DNA of 64,000 nucleotides from Larimichthys crocea. Taxonomy: Eukaryota; Chordata; Actinopteri; Sciaenidae. Below, piece by piece: positions 50,451 through 63,500 of the stretch. Each line of letters starts with the position of its first letter. The first letter of the stretch is position 1. The DNA lies in contig NC_040022.1 in NCBI RefSeq assembly GCF_000972845.2, positions 17,389,865 through 17,453,864 on the forward strand, in the 5' to 3' direction. Made by a program: the position numbers and the translations under genes. A model generated the notes under the pieces. The model ran no database searches, was not told the origin of the DNA, and saw only the letters and a program-made list of their open reading frames with translations.

Positions 50451-53400
50451 GATAACACGCGTGAGTAAATTCCTTTAATATATCTCAACAGGACTCAATT
50501 TCAGCTCAGATAGAGTTCACAAGGCATGTTGTTTACGTAGTCTGGAGTGAACCCACTTTTCTCTAAGGTAGTGGAAGTGTGTTCATGTGTATAGTACGTA
50601 GTATTTATTCATGTAGATGGAAAGCGTGGGGCTTGTTTGCTATGGGGAGCATGCCAGGCATATACAATGAAACAGTCTTGTGTCAGCATCAATTACTCAA
50701 GTCTTCCACCAGAGTTCTTTCTGGTCTTGATGTAAATTAAAGGAATGGTGTAAACAAATCAAAATTTAACTGCGCCGTGTTAAATAAATAATTATGTATG
50801 TGGATTCACTTTCAATCCATGTTTTCCCTCAGGAAAGAGCTTTAGTCGGTTTCTAAAAAAAGGACTGACTTGACGTAATGGGAGCATTGTCAAAATTTCT
50901 CTTTAAAGACCCAATCAGTAATTTTATTTGACACCATGCATTACTGAAGAGTTTGAGTTACAGATTACAGACACTTTGTGTGTTTCATAACATATCAGCT
51001 TGTTTAACACAGTTTCTTTTGTAATCACACCTTTTATAGTGCCATTTTATAGTAATACAGTAGGTTTAGTTGTGTTGTAGAGTTAGATTATGTATTAAAA
51101 TATACTGTATATCAATCAGTTTGAGACTGATAGGAGGATCCAGTCTTTTCTTTATGTTTTTGGCGGTGGTGTTACCAGTTTGTTTACATTTGGATCACAG
51201 GCTGTAAGAAATGTGCAAACCCGAGAAAGAAGCTCTAAGCTGTCCAAATATGACAAATATATGCTGAGTAATTCTCTATTCAATTATTCATCCTTATATA
51301 CACAACTGCATGCGTGCCCATACAGACAACCCCATCGAATGCACGGATTGTATTTTAAAGCCACGCATACATATGTATATATAAAAATCTCTGACGCACA
51401 GCTTTTCTCCTCTCCTTGTTATTTTCACACATAACTAAAAAAAATGTAAGCCCTGAAATCCTCCTCTCACAGCTGGAGCTTTGGAACACAATCCATCACA
51501 GTTCATGATGAAGAGGCAACTGCTGTAAAATTCAATTGGAGGTTTATGGAGATAGATGGAGATGAATACCTCTCTCCGTCATCCCTCTTCCTTACTCTGC
51601 GCCATGCAAACACTCGCACATGGACACGCTTCTTCTCGCTCTCTGAGTTACATGAAATCCACCCACAATTATACACCATCATGCTCACAACTGCAAAGGA
51701 ATCTTTCAGCAGCCCAGGTTTGGTCTCAGTGGGCAGCACTTCACCGATGAGCGCGCAGCCTCTCTTGCCTAGGTGGGGGGAGGCCTCCTCTGTCGAGGTA
51801 TTATCTGCTCCCATCTAATATTCATCAGCTACCGGGAGATTCGTGACGACAAGTTCATTTTGATAGGCTAACAATGCTCTGAGGTGGTCGGTCCTGTGTG
51901 CACATGCAGGTATGTGAGTTCACATTAACGAGGTATAATCAGTACACACATGGGATGGCATGTGCATGGAGGCTGCCACTACAACAAATATAGACTTTTT
52001 TTAAATTGGTTGTTAGAATCACTTAATTAAAAGTCATTTTACAAAGAATTTAGTAAATAATTATAATGAATAAATTCATTATTTAAAAAGACACAATAAA
52101 CAGCATAAAATGATTATTTAGCTCATTTAAATGATTTTATTACATATGTATTTTAATTGGCTTGTTTAAATTCAAATGTCATCTATAATGATTTTTTTTT
52201 AAAAACAGTATAAATTACAAAGGTACGCTGTGGTCTGTCAGGGCATGTGAGTGCATGTGTTTGGGAGAGTATGACGTGATGATGGGTGACCATGTAACAG
52301 TACACGTGTGCACTGTTTCAAGTGTTTTCATACAGTTACAGGCTGCTAATGCATCCACTCAACTATTTCTACATAGCATCCACCTGATCTTTGCACAGAG
52401 GCACCTGCAAAAGCAGCATATTGGATTTGTATTTTTGTCTTTGATCTTATTAATAAACATAGTAATTGGTAAGATAAGGACAACATGAGATAAACATCCT
52501 GAGATGAACTTAAAAATATTATGCGGAAATATGGTGGTTGCCTAAATTTACTGAGCTACTGGAAAAGCTGCAAATACACGCTGATCAATGATACAAAATT
52601 GACACTACTGAATGGGATATTACATTTAGGCCTGTATTAGGATATATTCAGACACGATCAGTCACTGTGGCAAATCACTGCAAGGTTGTCTAACGACTGG
52701 GGAGGCAGGGTGCTGATGCTATTTGTGCTGAACTTAACTGTTGTCAAACAATCAGGAAAGGACTTTCTTGATGCCGGCACTCCTTCCTTCCTACTCTCAT
52801 TCAATGTCTATGTCTCTCGACCAATGCTACTTCTCTCCCTCTGTTGGACACAAGCGAAAGGAAACTTCTTCATGTCACTATTTTGCAACACAACAGGTTC
52901 GCTCAGTTTCAGTGACATTTCAGGCTGCAGGGTTTACTCGATCTGAGAGTCTGATTGGCTGCTGCAGTGTGATGTCGGTCTGCGTTTTTACAAAAGTTGG
53001 ATTCAGCTCAATGTCTCCTCTGAATTTTTTATTTTTTTGCAGACACCCCTCTGCACCACCACAGCCAAAGTGGCGACCTCCACTCAAATGAATAGAAAAA
53101 CCTGTGTCTGAATGTAGACTTAGTCTTATAACCTACTGTAATAAACAGTAAATGTTGTCAGAGATACACTTTTCCCAGTCTCTATACATGTTTTTGTGTC
53201 TATGTATATGTGCATGTGCATATGTGCATAAGTGCCACAAACAATACAGCTCCAAAGCATGCAACACTGATGACTTTCTCACTGATTCCCACAGTGTGTC
53301 TGCACACAGACTGAGTCACCCCCCTTCCCTTCCCCTCTCTCCTCTTCCCCTTTCCCTCTCTTTCTTTTTGGCATCCATCACTGTCCGCGGCAATGGACTG

Positions 53401-54860
53401 CGAAACAAATTTCTATCACTATACATTACAGGTTAAGAAAGGGAGCTGGGAATGTGTTATATATGCCGGGTTCGATTTTTATGTAGCGTCTACGGGCTCG
53501 TCCATCATTGCTCTGCTAGGCACCCTTGTGCACTAGGCCCCTGACGAGATGTTGTCTTGGCACCACTATCAATCACCCTACGCTTGCCCGAGCCCCGTGC
53601 CCGATGTGCAGGAGGGGGCATGTGTTGTAGCTGCAGGACTCCCTCCCCTCCGCACTCCCTCCGCCTCTCCAGTGACTCCACGACGGTGACGCCAACAGTC
53701 ACAGTCATTCGTCATTTGAATGATGCGTTTAGAGCATGTGCTTTGTATCTGGGGCCATCATCCCTGCATGACCTCTGTGGGTCTTCCTTTCTCTCTCAAT
53801 ACTGTAGAGGGATCCACGCTATTGAGGACAGGAGACGATTGGGTAATAATTGCGCAGACCAGAGGGAAAACAAGGTTAGTTTAGATCCCACCTGGCGCCA
53901 CTCACCTGTGCAATGATACTTGGATCAGAGCCATTAAGAAAACATGAGGTCACGCCTTCGTATGAAATATATGTAAACCCCAACTGTATAGCCAACGTGG
54001 GGAGCATTATTATAAACCGACAGCAGATTTGTGGCTTCATATCCTGATATAATTTCAGTCCGCCAATACCATTAAGGAAGAAGCCTTCACCGCTCTGATG
54101 CCTTAATATCAGTCAGTTTACTCTCTCTGTGTCTTTATAGATGACATACAGGGTTAAACAGACACAGGATGCTGACGCGTGTGTCTTTGCATGGCTGCTC
54201 AGGCTACTGCTAGACTAATCCTTTTTCTCCCAAAGTCAGGCGGATTATAATTTGAGGAGTACTCCTTTGCCCTTCACACTCCATGGTGAAAGTCACAAAC
54301 CTATCAGAGAGCATGGGGGGTAGAGGGATGTTGGGGGTTGGCGGTGAATGTGGAGGAGCGGGAAGAAGGAGAGAGATGGGGAGAGGAGCTTAATTAGGCC
54401 AGATCACCATCGCAGCCACCACCACCACTATCCCCAGTCCCCACACTATTCCCTTAGATCCCATCCACTTAATGTTCTGTGAAATCATATTCCACTCCCC
54501 AGAGAAGAGAGAGGAATCAGAACAATAAAATGACACATTTTAAAGAGAGGCAGCACCACGGGGAAATAGACTGTTCGTGACACATGGAAGATGTTGTGGG
54601 CTGATGGATAGCAAGCACATCTGTCTGGCCCATTACCAACAAACAGCATCAGGTCCAAAACACAGCAAGACAGAGGCCTCTGTACTTCAGTCAACTCAAA
54701 ACAAGTTGTCTGTATTGTTTCATGTCTTTTAAGTCCGCTTATATTGCTGAAATGTATTTATAGCATCGAGCATATGCATTTTCTTGTGCATAGGCTAGAT
54801 GCATACTTTGGCTTCAAATGCATTTCTGTTACTATGATAAAACAACTGTTATAAACAGCT

Positions 54861-54877
54861 TATATATATATATATAT
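54861..54877. repeat. (TA)n microsatellite, short
   Basis: Eight to nine TA units. Confidence 0.9.
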
Positions 54878-55324
54878 CCATAGGAATGCAGGGAAGGGAT
54901 CAGGATTTTGGTATCAGTGGGGCTCTGGTTTCCATTTGTAGTCCGAGTAGTATTGACCTATCACAGTCTAAAGATAGTTAATTGTTGAGTCTCATTCCCA
55001 GGTCGCCAAATACCTTGGCACGCTTTGGCAGCCTAAACTGTCAATATTTAACAGCCTGGAGCACGAATGGCACCTGTTGTGTTGTTTCTCCACATCTTTT
55101 AAATGTGCGACCACATATATGACCCCATACAGCATCAGTTCCACCAGAGTCAAAATGCTGAGATTGCAGCTACTGAAATCTGCCGAGTTAGTCACCGTTA
55201 GCACGCTGAGCTTCCTCCATTGTGATTGGATTAAACTACACTACTGCCCCATTTAGTTACATGGAATAACTAAGTGAATTACCAAAAGGTCAGTTCATCA
55301 AAAAAGATATTTTTCATTTGCAGG

Positions 55325-55391
55325 TAGGGACATCCCTCCAGCCCCCTGTGACCCTGCAAAGGATAAGCGGTTGGATAATGGATGGATGGAT
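55325..55391 (+). repeat. LINE/SINE 3' tail ending in (GGAT)n, second copy
   Basis: See the copy at 37348; the shared phrases are AGCCCC...TGT, GGATAAG and ATAATGGATGGATGG. Confidence 0.65.
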
Positions 55392-57675
55392 TGAAGGTAG
55401 GGAAAAATCGATGAGTTAATTAAGTTTTCACTTTACGGCTAGGCTAACTTTCACTTGATGTAAGTTTCTTGCTTTAGCTGCTCAGCTGTTTTTTTTCCTC
55501 CTCTCTGACAGAGAGTGACAAAAAGTGCAACAGTAGCTTTTAGAGTCTAGTACCAGTGACTTTGGTTTGCCTTTTACCAGTTGTTGCTACTGAAACTCTA
55601 GATTTCTATGGGATAATATTTTTTAATGTCTTAACTTTGATCAAATAGGTTGTTACCGCGTTTTGTACTTGTGTGGCAGTTTGGCCTTTAATGCCCAGAA
55701 ATCAACTATCATAAAGTATGACGGTCTAAATCATCATGTTGCGTTCAACACCTTAATGTTGCTTGTGTGGACATTTTGATATTGAGAAGTGGAAACGAGA
55801 CAAAATCCGAGTAGAGGCTGTGAATCTCCAGGGCAGTTGTGTGCTAAAAATACTCTGTAGCCTTAAGGGCTCGGTGAAAAAATAAAACCGAGTAAAATTT
55901 AAAATGTCACTGTGTCCCTTGAAGGTTAAAACAATGCTACTGATAGTTGATAGTTGTTCCACCATACTTAAAGATTATGAAAATGACGTCAGCTGTGAAT
56001 TAGAGCTGCATCCTGTAACAGCCATTTCAAGGTAAGGAGTTAAATTCTCTGATGAACGGACCTTGTTACAAATTAAACCTAAGCTGCTTTAATTCCTTAA
56101 TTAGAACTGTGTCTGTGTCATTGTTCTGTGTTTCCCTGAGCTCCATTTTAAATTAGCCACAGTTACCCAAATTTACACATGCAGAGGAGTCAAGCTATAA
56201 ACTTATAGGATAAAGGTTGCATTGTAAATAGCAAAGTAACATTGCTTTTGACACTTTTTTTTTTGTCTTTCTGCAGAAGCAAAGAGGCAGTGAAGCAGAC
56301 AGACGGCCCGGCTCGCAGCAGGCAGCGAGCAGCGGAGACGTCCAGCAAAATGGAGGTAGTCAAACAGAGAGAGGCACCCAGCGTCAACATGCAGACAGAC
56401 ATGAGAGAGGGGGAGGCTGTCAGGGAGGCAGACAGAGAGAAGATGGACCAGCACAAAGATACACATGGAATACAAATAATACACAGACTGGACAAACAGC
56501 TGGCAAGACAAAGACGGACAGGCGAGTTGACACGCACATGGAGACTGACCGATAAGAAGACATGCAGGCAGGCGGGGTGGAGGAAATCCATGTAGACTAG
56601 ATAGAGGGCAGACAGGCCAACAGGGTGCAGGGACAGACCTGCTGCCTCTCCACACCTCGAGGACACTTTGGCAGTAAAGAGAAGCTAACACTAATCCTCC
56701 ACTGTGTTTAGCCAGTTAGGGCCCTTCCAGAGCAGAGAAAGTGGCTTCACTCCCTACCAAGGAGAGAGAGAAGGGGGGAGAGAGGAGAGGTCCTGCATTT
56801 TCCAGAAAACCAGATAGCATCTAGGTTTTTTTTTCATTAGGACAGAAGGCAGCATTATCATCCAGAACATCTGAATTTACCCCCATCCAGCATACGCTCA
56901 TTCTATCGCTCCCCTCCGATCGTTTCTAATGCACTCCATCTCCCTCCCTCCCCTCTCCCTCCTACGTCTCTCTCTCTCAATCAGACAACCCCGTTTTTAT
57001 CCCTTACTACGTCAGACTCCTCCATTGTTCTTCTTTGTCTTTTGCTTTATCTCTCTCCTGCTCTTTTTTTCCTCTCTTTCTTTCCCTTATTTACGGAGGG
57101 AAACAGCACTGTGTATTTTCCAAGATCCATGTTCTTCACACCGATGTTGGCCTAAATTCTCTGTGATGATTCCTTGCTTCTGAATGTTCATTTCCAAAAG
57201 TTGGGGCTAATTATTCTGAGAAACACACAGCAATGTATCTGTTTATATCCAAATGAATTACACTCAGCTGTAACGTTAGGGTGCACTACCGACACCTAAT
57301 ATGTTGGAGTGTGAACCACAGAGCAAATGGAAATTATTTAAGAGGAGTTAGATTATTTCCATGTGTGTGCCATGTCATTCTTAAATCTCGTAATTATTGC
57401 TAATATCGGTTTATTGGGACACCCTAACATACATCGTGATGAACCAGCTGATTCAGTGCTGTAGATTAATGTTATTCATGCTGATGTATAATAAACTGAA
57501 CTTTCATTTTGTAGCTGGTTTCTATCTGCATCATTTTACAATCGGTTTGTAGGTTAAGCGACTGTACAGTGCTGCTTTGTAGGCTTTAAAAATGTGTGAG
57601 TTCCCACTAGAGATGTATCTAAGTAGCACATGACAATTACATCCTGTAGCCCAGTTGTAGGCACAAATGTACTGG

Positions 57676-57993
57676 TAAATGGACTTGTATTTATACAGCG
57701 CTTTTCTGGTCTACCAACCACTCATAGCACTTTACAACACTTGTCACATCCACGCACACATTCACACACGGATGGCAGAGGCTGCCATGAAAGGTGCCAA
57801 CTGCTCATCAGGAGCGATACAGTGCTTCCTATCCAAAGCCCTCACGATGATACTAAGCTCATCCGTACACACACTCACACAGCCATCGGGAGAAATTTGG
57901 GGTGGGCACTTCGACTGGACTGTGGCAGCCGGGAATCGAATCAGCAACCCTCCCATAACTAGATGACCCGCTCTACCACCTGAACCACAGCTG
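57676..57993 (-). mobile_element. tRNA-derived SINE
   Basis: On the minus strand the head reads as a tRNA promoter: A box TGGTTCAGGTGG at 57987-57976, followed by GTAGAGCGGGTC, and B box GATTCGATTCC at 57942-57932. The boxes are 33 bp apart, as in pol III genes. The body contains, on the plus strand, TGGCAGAGGCTGCCATGAAAG, GTGCCAACTGCTCATCAGGAG and the tail-side AAATGGACTTGTATTTATAC. These phrases belong to an abundant fish SINE-like repeat. The element is about 320 bp; target duplications were not found. Confidence 0.8.
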
Positions 57994-58253
57994 TCCTGGT
58001 ACCGTACTGTTCTTGTTCCTCTTGTTATTGCAGAAGCAGTAGTAGATTTGCACAAATAAGTGCATTAGCCTATTACATCACACCACAAAGCAGTTACGCT
58101 TAGGGCACCCTATGTCCGACAGCGGCCCGGTATCCAAGAAAGACTGCCACTTTACACTTTACATCTAACATAACTACTTAAAATACCTGAAGTTTAATTG
58201 TGTAAGTCATGCACTGAATGTTCAGATACTATGTGATGTGTATGCCTTTTTAT

Positions 58254-58496
58254 AGACCTTTTTCACAGCAGCCATTTTGACATGAAATAGTACAGTAAAC
58301 ACAGATGTTTCTAATGATACCAACTAAGGTCCCGTTCCATTCAGGTCAAACAGAGACAGGGTGCTCCTGTGGTGCATGTTGGCTCACTGGAAAGTCTCTG
58401 CTGCACTGAATGGAACTGAACCTTAATTAGTCTCACTGGTAACACCTGTGTGACCCTACTATTTCATGTCAAAATGGCTGCTGTGAAAAAAGGTCT
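58254..58496. mobile_element. 243-bp near-perfect palindromic MITE
   Basis: The left arm begins AGACCTTTTTCACAGCAGCC and continues ATTTTGACATGAAATAGTA. The right arm on the minus strand begins AGACCTTTTTTCACAGCAGCC and continues identically through ATTTTGACATGAAATAGTA. Pairing then weakens but goes on (AAGGTCCCGTTCCATTCAG versus AAGGTTCAGTTCCATTCAG) almost to the centre. Such fold-back elements are non-autonomous DNA transposons. The target duplication is not clear. Confidence 0.8.
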
Positions 58497-58743
58497 GAAA
58501 ACAGACATTTATCACTGGGCTAATGTGATAATGATAAATGAATAATCATTATTATTGAGTATTAATATTAATTCAACAATATCACTGAATATTATTAAAC
58601 AGGCTGCTCTAATCGACATTTTTGGTAGGAGAGGCCTATATTTCTATATTTCTGTGTTCTGCGGTCATAGGTGCGCTCTCTTTGGTCAGGTGGTCTGCGG
58701 CTTCAACCGTGAACGAGCTGTTTGGTACTTGCCTTTTGTCTAA

Positions 58744-58803
58744 TATATATATATATAGTATAGTATATTATATATATATATAGAATAATTATATATATAT
58801 AAT
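58744..58803. repeat. (AT)n-rich simple repeat
   Basis: Imperfect TA runs with TATAGTATAGTA interruptions. Confidence 0.9.
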
Positions 58804-59784
58804 TTTTTTTTCTTCATCACATGGACCACTATAGCCGATAAACGCCCCCTCTGCGGCAGTTTAGCTGCTCGTGTTTCTCTCAGTAATTATACGCCTCTGA
58901 TTAAGTGCGTGAGTGAATAATGCAACCAGCTGGAGGAGTCCTCTCTCATGCCTTTTTTTTTTTTGTTTGCCCCTTTCTTTTCTTTTTCTTTTTTTTTTCT
59001 GCGGTATGCCTGGGTCTCCCCCCGCCGTGTGACCTGCGGGTGACGGGGAAACCTGCCATCCATGTGCCCGGAAACCCTCGACGCCAACACGACAGCAAGA
59101 GCTAAAAATAGACCGCTGGTGATAAATAATAAAGCCTCTCCCCATATGCCAAGCGTCCCTCGACTTTCCTCCTGATTTCAGTCTGTGCGGCTAATTGTAC
59201 GACTTAATTTAAACGGGGAAGACGTGTAATGAAATGTAGTGCTCAGCCTTTTCTTAATAGTTGGCCTTTGTGGATGAGATATGTGAAATGAGACAAAAAA
59301 TAGACCCTAAAAGTAAATAGTTTGAAGCACACGCGTTATGGGGAAACACCAGCAGGTATGCACGTCTATAGCCTGTTTAGATTCACTTTTAAGGGGCAGA
59401 GAGCTCCAACAAATGGACATTTATCTAATAATCTAATATCTAATCTCTCATTAAATACGCCTAAAATCAGACATGCATATGTTAGAAAAAAATAGCTGTG
59501 AAATTCACATATTTTTAAAAAACACACTAATTTTCCACATTATAATGCATTTTTTCCTCCACCATCATTTTTTTCTACGACCTGTGTGTTTTCAATAAAA
59601 CAAACCTCCTAAATCAAAGAAAGCAGTACCGTCCTGTGTGCAGAAAATGACACGGCGCTCCCCTTTTTCTGTTTTTCCTGGCTGTCTGGTCACGATTCAG
59701 ATCCCTCACAGCAGGGAGCTTTGTGTTGATGCTGCTGCAGTTGAGGTCCGCATGGGATCCCCCCCACTCACTCCATTCACCCCC

Positions 59785-59885
59785 CTCTTCTTCTTCCTCC
59801 TCTCCATCTCTCTCCCACCTCTTCATCCTCCTGCTGGTCCTCCTCCTCCTCCTCCTCTTCCTGCTTCTCTTTCCCTTTCTCTCCT
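59785..59885. repeat. CT/CTC-rich polypyrimidine tract
   Basis: Almost purely C and T over ~100 bp, including CTC/TCC triplets. It generates the Ser/Leu/Pro-rich and Arg/Glu-rich frames on the two strands. Confidence 0.85.
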
Positions 59886-59958
59886 CCACCCACGCACGGC
59901 TCTCCACGACCGAGAGGCTAAAAATAGCACCAGGAATCCCCGCATCAATTCAGAGGGA

Positions 59959-59980
59959 GGGGTGGTGGTGGTGGTGGTGA
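59959..59980. repeat. (GGT)n trinucleotide repeat
   Basis: About seven GGT units, which produces a short poly-Trp or poly-Val frame. Confidence 0.9.
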
Positions 59981-60339
59981 TGGGGGGACGTCAGCGCACA
60001 CAAGGTCATAAAAACCCCTCCAATGCTTTTCTTGATTTGTCACAGCTCCCATCAGCATTTTTTTTCTCCTTCGGGAGACCCACACCGTATCCGATTTTAT
60101 TTTTTTTATCGCGCTGAATTGATACAAGTCCAAATTGTATCGATCTCAGCCTCTCTGTAAATCATATTAAACGCCCCCTCCTTTAATTAATTTCATGACA
60201 CAGAGGTGGGAATGAGATTTCACTGCGGACTCGAGGCAAACAAACAGTAAATCAAAACATTTTTTTAAAATCGTGTTTTTATTTATTTATTTTTTTTTTA
60301 TCAGAGCACAAACAGGTGGAAGATACACGAGGAAAGGAG

Positions 60340-60515
60340 CGGGAGCAGCCAATAGCTGTGACAAAAAAAATGAGCATGTGCTTGCAAAAATACAGAGCGT
60401 GTGTTCCCCCGTTATTCCATGTTATATAGCAGACAGGAGGCTGCAATGACAGGGAGAGCCCCTATTCTTAGTAGGAGACTATTGATTTTCTTACTGTCAA
60501 TTATAATCATCGCTG
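60340..60515 (+). promoter_or_regulatory. putative promoter and 5'UTR of the right-end gene
   Basis: A CCAAT box is at 60349-60353 and a TATATAG-like box at about 60423-60429. If the TATA-like box is used, transcription would start near 60450-60460. A 38-codon frame starting at ATG 60446 and ending at TAA 60560 would then be at or before the transcript start. Positions are inferred from motif spacing only. Confidence 0.35.
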
Positions 60516-63500
60516 ATGTGTCTTCTGCAAGGAGAGAGCCTGTGCAACCTCCATCGGATTAAAGGTAAGTCCCTTCCTTTCCTCATTACCTTTCACTTAT
60601 TCCCCCCTTTTTCTCTCATTATTAACTAAAAAGTGTGAAAAGATTGCATGATGAACTTGCAATTGCAGGGTCTAATATCTGTAGCTAATAACCTTTATAG
60701 CCTACTTCATTTGCATTTTCACACCTAACAGCACTAGTGCGTGACTTTTTTTTCTTTTTTTTTCTTTTTTTTTGCGGAGATGAATTTTCATATCTGACGT
60801 GTTGTAGCTTCAGGAAGCAGAATTGAACTGTTACCGTGTGGAATATGAAGGGATATTCTCAGCATTAGATTAGCCTGCTTCCCTGTGTGTGTAGTATTGA
60901 AATGTTTTTTTGTTTTTTTTGTCTTTGTGTAGATGGTGTGAGGTGATCATTTTAGTGTGTGGTCTTCTTGAGACAGTTTCTAGAAGATGTTAGGTCCATT
61001 TCTGCCTGCTGGTGGTGAAGGGGGGGAGGCGGTCAGTTGGTCATCTCCTTTGTGTTTGTTGCTGCTCTGATGATGAGACGGGCACCGGGTCTTTGAACCT
61101 TTGCATTAGTGATGAGCTTTCTCCTCTCTTTATCTCTCATCACCATATTTTACAACCGGGCAAACCGAGCCTCTCTTGTCAAATGCTGGTCCCATCCACC
61201 CACACAGGTATGCACATGTTCACATGCACAAACACACACCCTGAGGCACATGTTTTAAACGCACACACATAAGCATAACCATCTTTGCAGCTATATACAG
61301 GGGCACACACACACACACACAGACAGACTGTATTAAAAATGGTCCTTGCTGTTTTTTTCCCTCTTTCTCTTTGTCCTCTTCACTCCCCCTCATCATCAAC
61401 TGCTCCATTTAATGCAGTGACATGATTGTGCTGTGTGAACAGAGGTTGATGGTCCAATGCTTGTGCCAAGGCCGCGTCTGGAGAGAAGATGTTTGTTGTT
61501 GTGTAACAAGGAGGCGTCATGTACAACCAGCAGCAGACAAAAGCCGGAGACACTCCTGTCGGTGCTGCATTAACACTTGTGCACTTTGATTAGAGGTAGG
61601 AACGAGTGTCACGTACAATGTTTTAAAGCTAGTGAGATAACGTCTCAGACGCACAGAAACAAGTTAAAGGTTTCAAATGAAAAACAAATATTTAAAGGAG
61701 CTTTAAATCTATTGTCTTTGTTCAGAGATTATAGATTGTTTTTTCTCTGTACTGCAGTCTAAAAATTTCCACTGACAGTAAAATGTTCCTGGTATTGTCA
61801 TTCATAATCTCATAATTAAAAACCAGAGCAAATCTAATATTACACTAAATGAATAGAGCTATGTCGTGATAGCCTCTTCTTCAGCGTGCCGGAGAGGAAA
61901 CAGCCATAACAAGGTGGTGGTATCTGTGTGTGTGTGTTTGTGTGTAATGAGGGGGCGTTTTGTGTGGACTAAGGTGACTAATTGCCCTCTTGTTCATCCT
62001 CTGAGATGGATGAGAACACTCATCCCCCTGCTCCTCTAAGTCTACCACCGTGTGTTAGGATTACCCAGGATGGTTCTTGAGTGTCCCCTTGTTCCTTCAA
62101 TGGGATCTCATCTCATCTCATCTCGGATGTTACACCTGGCATGCCCGTGCATTACAGCTGCTGCCCGCACGGGCCACTTTATCATCCCCTGCACCTTGGC
62201 TTTGCTTGTGGCGGTAATAGAAAACACTTCATCACAGTTGTCCGCCTTGCGCAGGCCTTTCCACTCATTTATGGGACTTTGGGATAGTAACATGTCAGCT
62301 GATATTTAACTGCGACTCTCACTGTACCTGCCTCTTCTTGAATGACAACAAAGCTGCTTAGTCATTTGAGTAGCCGGAGCAAATCTGACTAATGATCTTA
62401 GCTGTCAGAGATAAATTCCACCATTGGGCGAAGGGCCCTGCCACTGCCGCCACTGTATCTCCTAGACGCACTGTCTCAAGCATGCCTTCGGTATCATCTC
62501 ACACAGGCTGCATGAGTGTGCGATAATGCTGCAGCACCGGGTTGAGTCACGACTCGTCTATTATCTGTAGGATCGCGGGTTGTTTATCATGCGTGGAGCA
62601 TATCAGTGTTTCACGCAGACCGGATGCATCAGTCCAGCTGAGTACATGTCACATTATTCACTGGTCCTAACACTGTATCACAACCTGCTGTCGCTCCTGA
62701 AGCACCTAACTCTCTATCCTTGAGGCATCACTCCAGTTAGTCATAGTTGAGTGAGATGACAGCCATAGCCATGACGTGCAGTAGAACTGACAGACTAATT
62801 CAAGATGGCTGCCTTACACACAGTGTTCACACATGACACACACTCACTCACTCACACTTTTTGTGTCTTTTTAGCTGTTGGCTGCACGGCTGCTGCAAAT
62901 ATTGACTTGTATTTGTTATGCAGAAGGCAGAAACAAGTCTCTTTCTCACTAAACTGCACTCTCAAAGCCATGATGTTACAGTATGACACCATTTTAAGAT
63001 GTAAACAAGCAAATGTGCAGCATCATAATGTTTGCTGTCCAGTGAAAATCTTCCAATTTGAGTTCATATAAACCAAATATATACATGTTCTACTACTACT
63101 ATTACTTCTCACACTAAATAAACCATTTAAAAACAGTTTATCTGAACAAATGACCGTTACAAAGCTGAAAACAGGAATGTTTTCCACAGCTCAATAAGAG
63201 TTGGTGTTTTGGAGACACGTGGTTTTCAAAACAGAGCGATGATAGCCAAGTCAATTTTGTTTATAGAGATCTAGATTTGTCCCAGAGGACTTTAAAATCT
63301 GTACAACATATGACACCCTCAATCCTTAGATCCCCCATTTGGAGAGGGAAATACCCTACGTCAGGACTTTAACTACAAACTTGAGGAAACAAACCTCATG
63401 GACACATTAGACAATACACAGTAAGATGCCGAGAAATTGATAGCACACAGAGGCATACAAATATCTGTAAGAATAGTGATTATAAAAGCACATATGACTT

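Larger units (their letters stand above)
50451..57675. other. gene-poor DNA, possible regulatory region, no gene recognised
   Basis: Mostly unique-looking sequence with few repeats: a LINE tail (55325-55391), a TA run (54861-54877) and a CAGA-derived purine-rich patch at ~56275-56590. Frames of up to 162 codons around 56200-56690 come from that patch. Stretches near 51740-51900, 53370-53560 and 53990-54450 are more GC-balanced than their surroundings and could be conserved noncoding elements. That is an impression, not a measurement. Confidence 0.4.
57994..60300. other. upstream region of the right-end gene
   Basis: Apart from the palindrome, this holds an AT array (58744-58803), T-rich runs (58952-59000), a GC-richer patch (59010-59100), a CT/CTC-rich patch (59785-59885) and a GGT array (59959-59980). 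No exon is recognised. The rising GC and simple-sequence content towards 60 kb is compatible with a promoter-proximal region. Confidence 0.45.

Noticed and set aside
56190..56691. Overlapping 117-162 codon frames on both strands, one after a good acceptor-like sequence
   Set aside because: They arise from a degenerate CAGA-rich patch. Frames are open on both strands, composition is repetitive and no domain is visible.
59614..60117. Arg/Glu-rich and Pro/Ser-rich frames on both strands
   Set aside because: Generated by the CT-rich tract and the GGT array.
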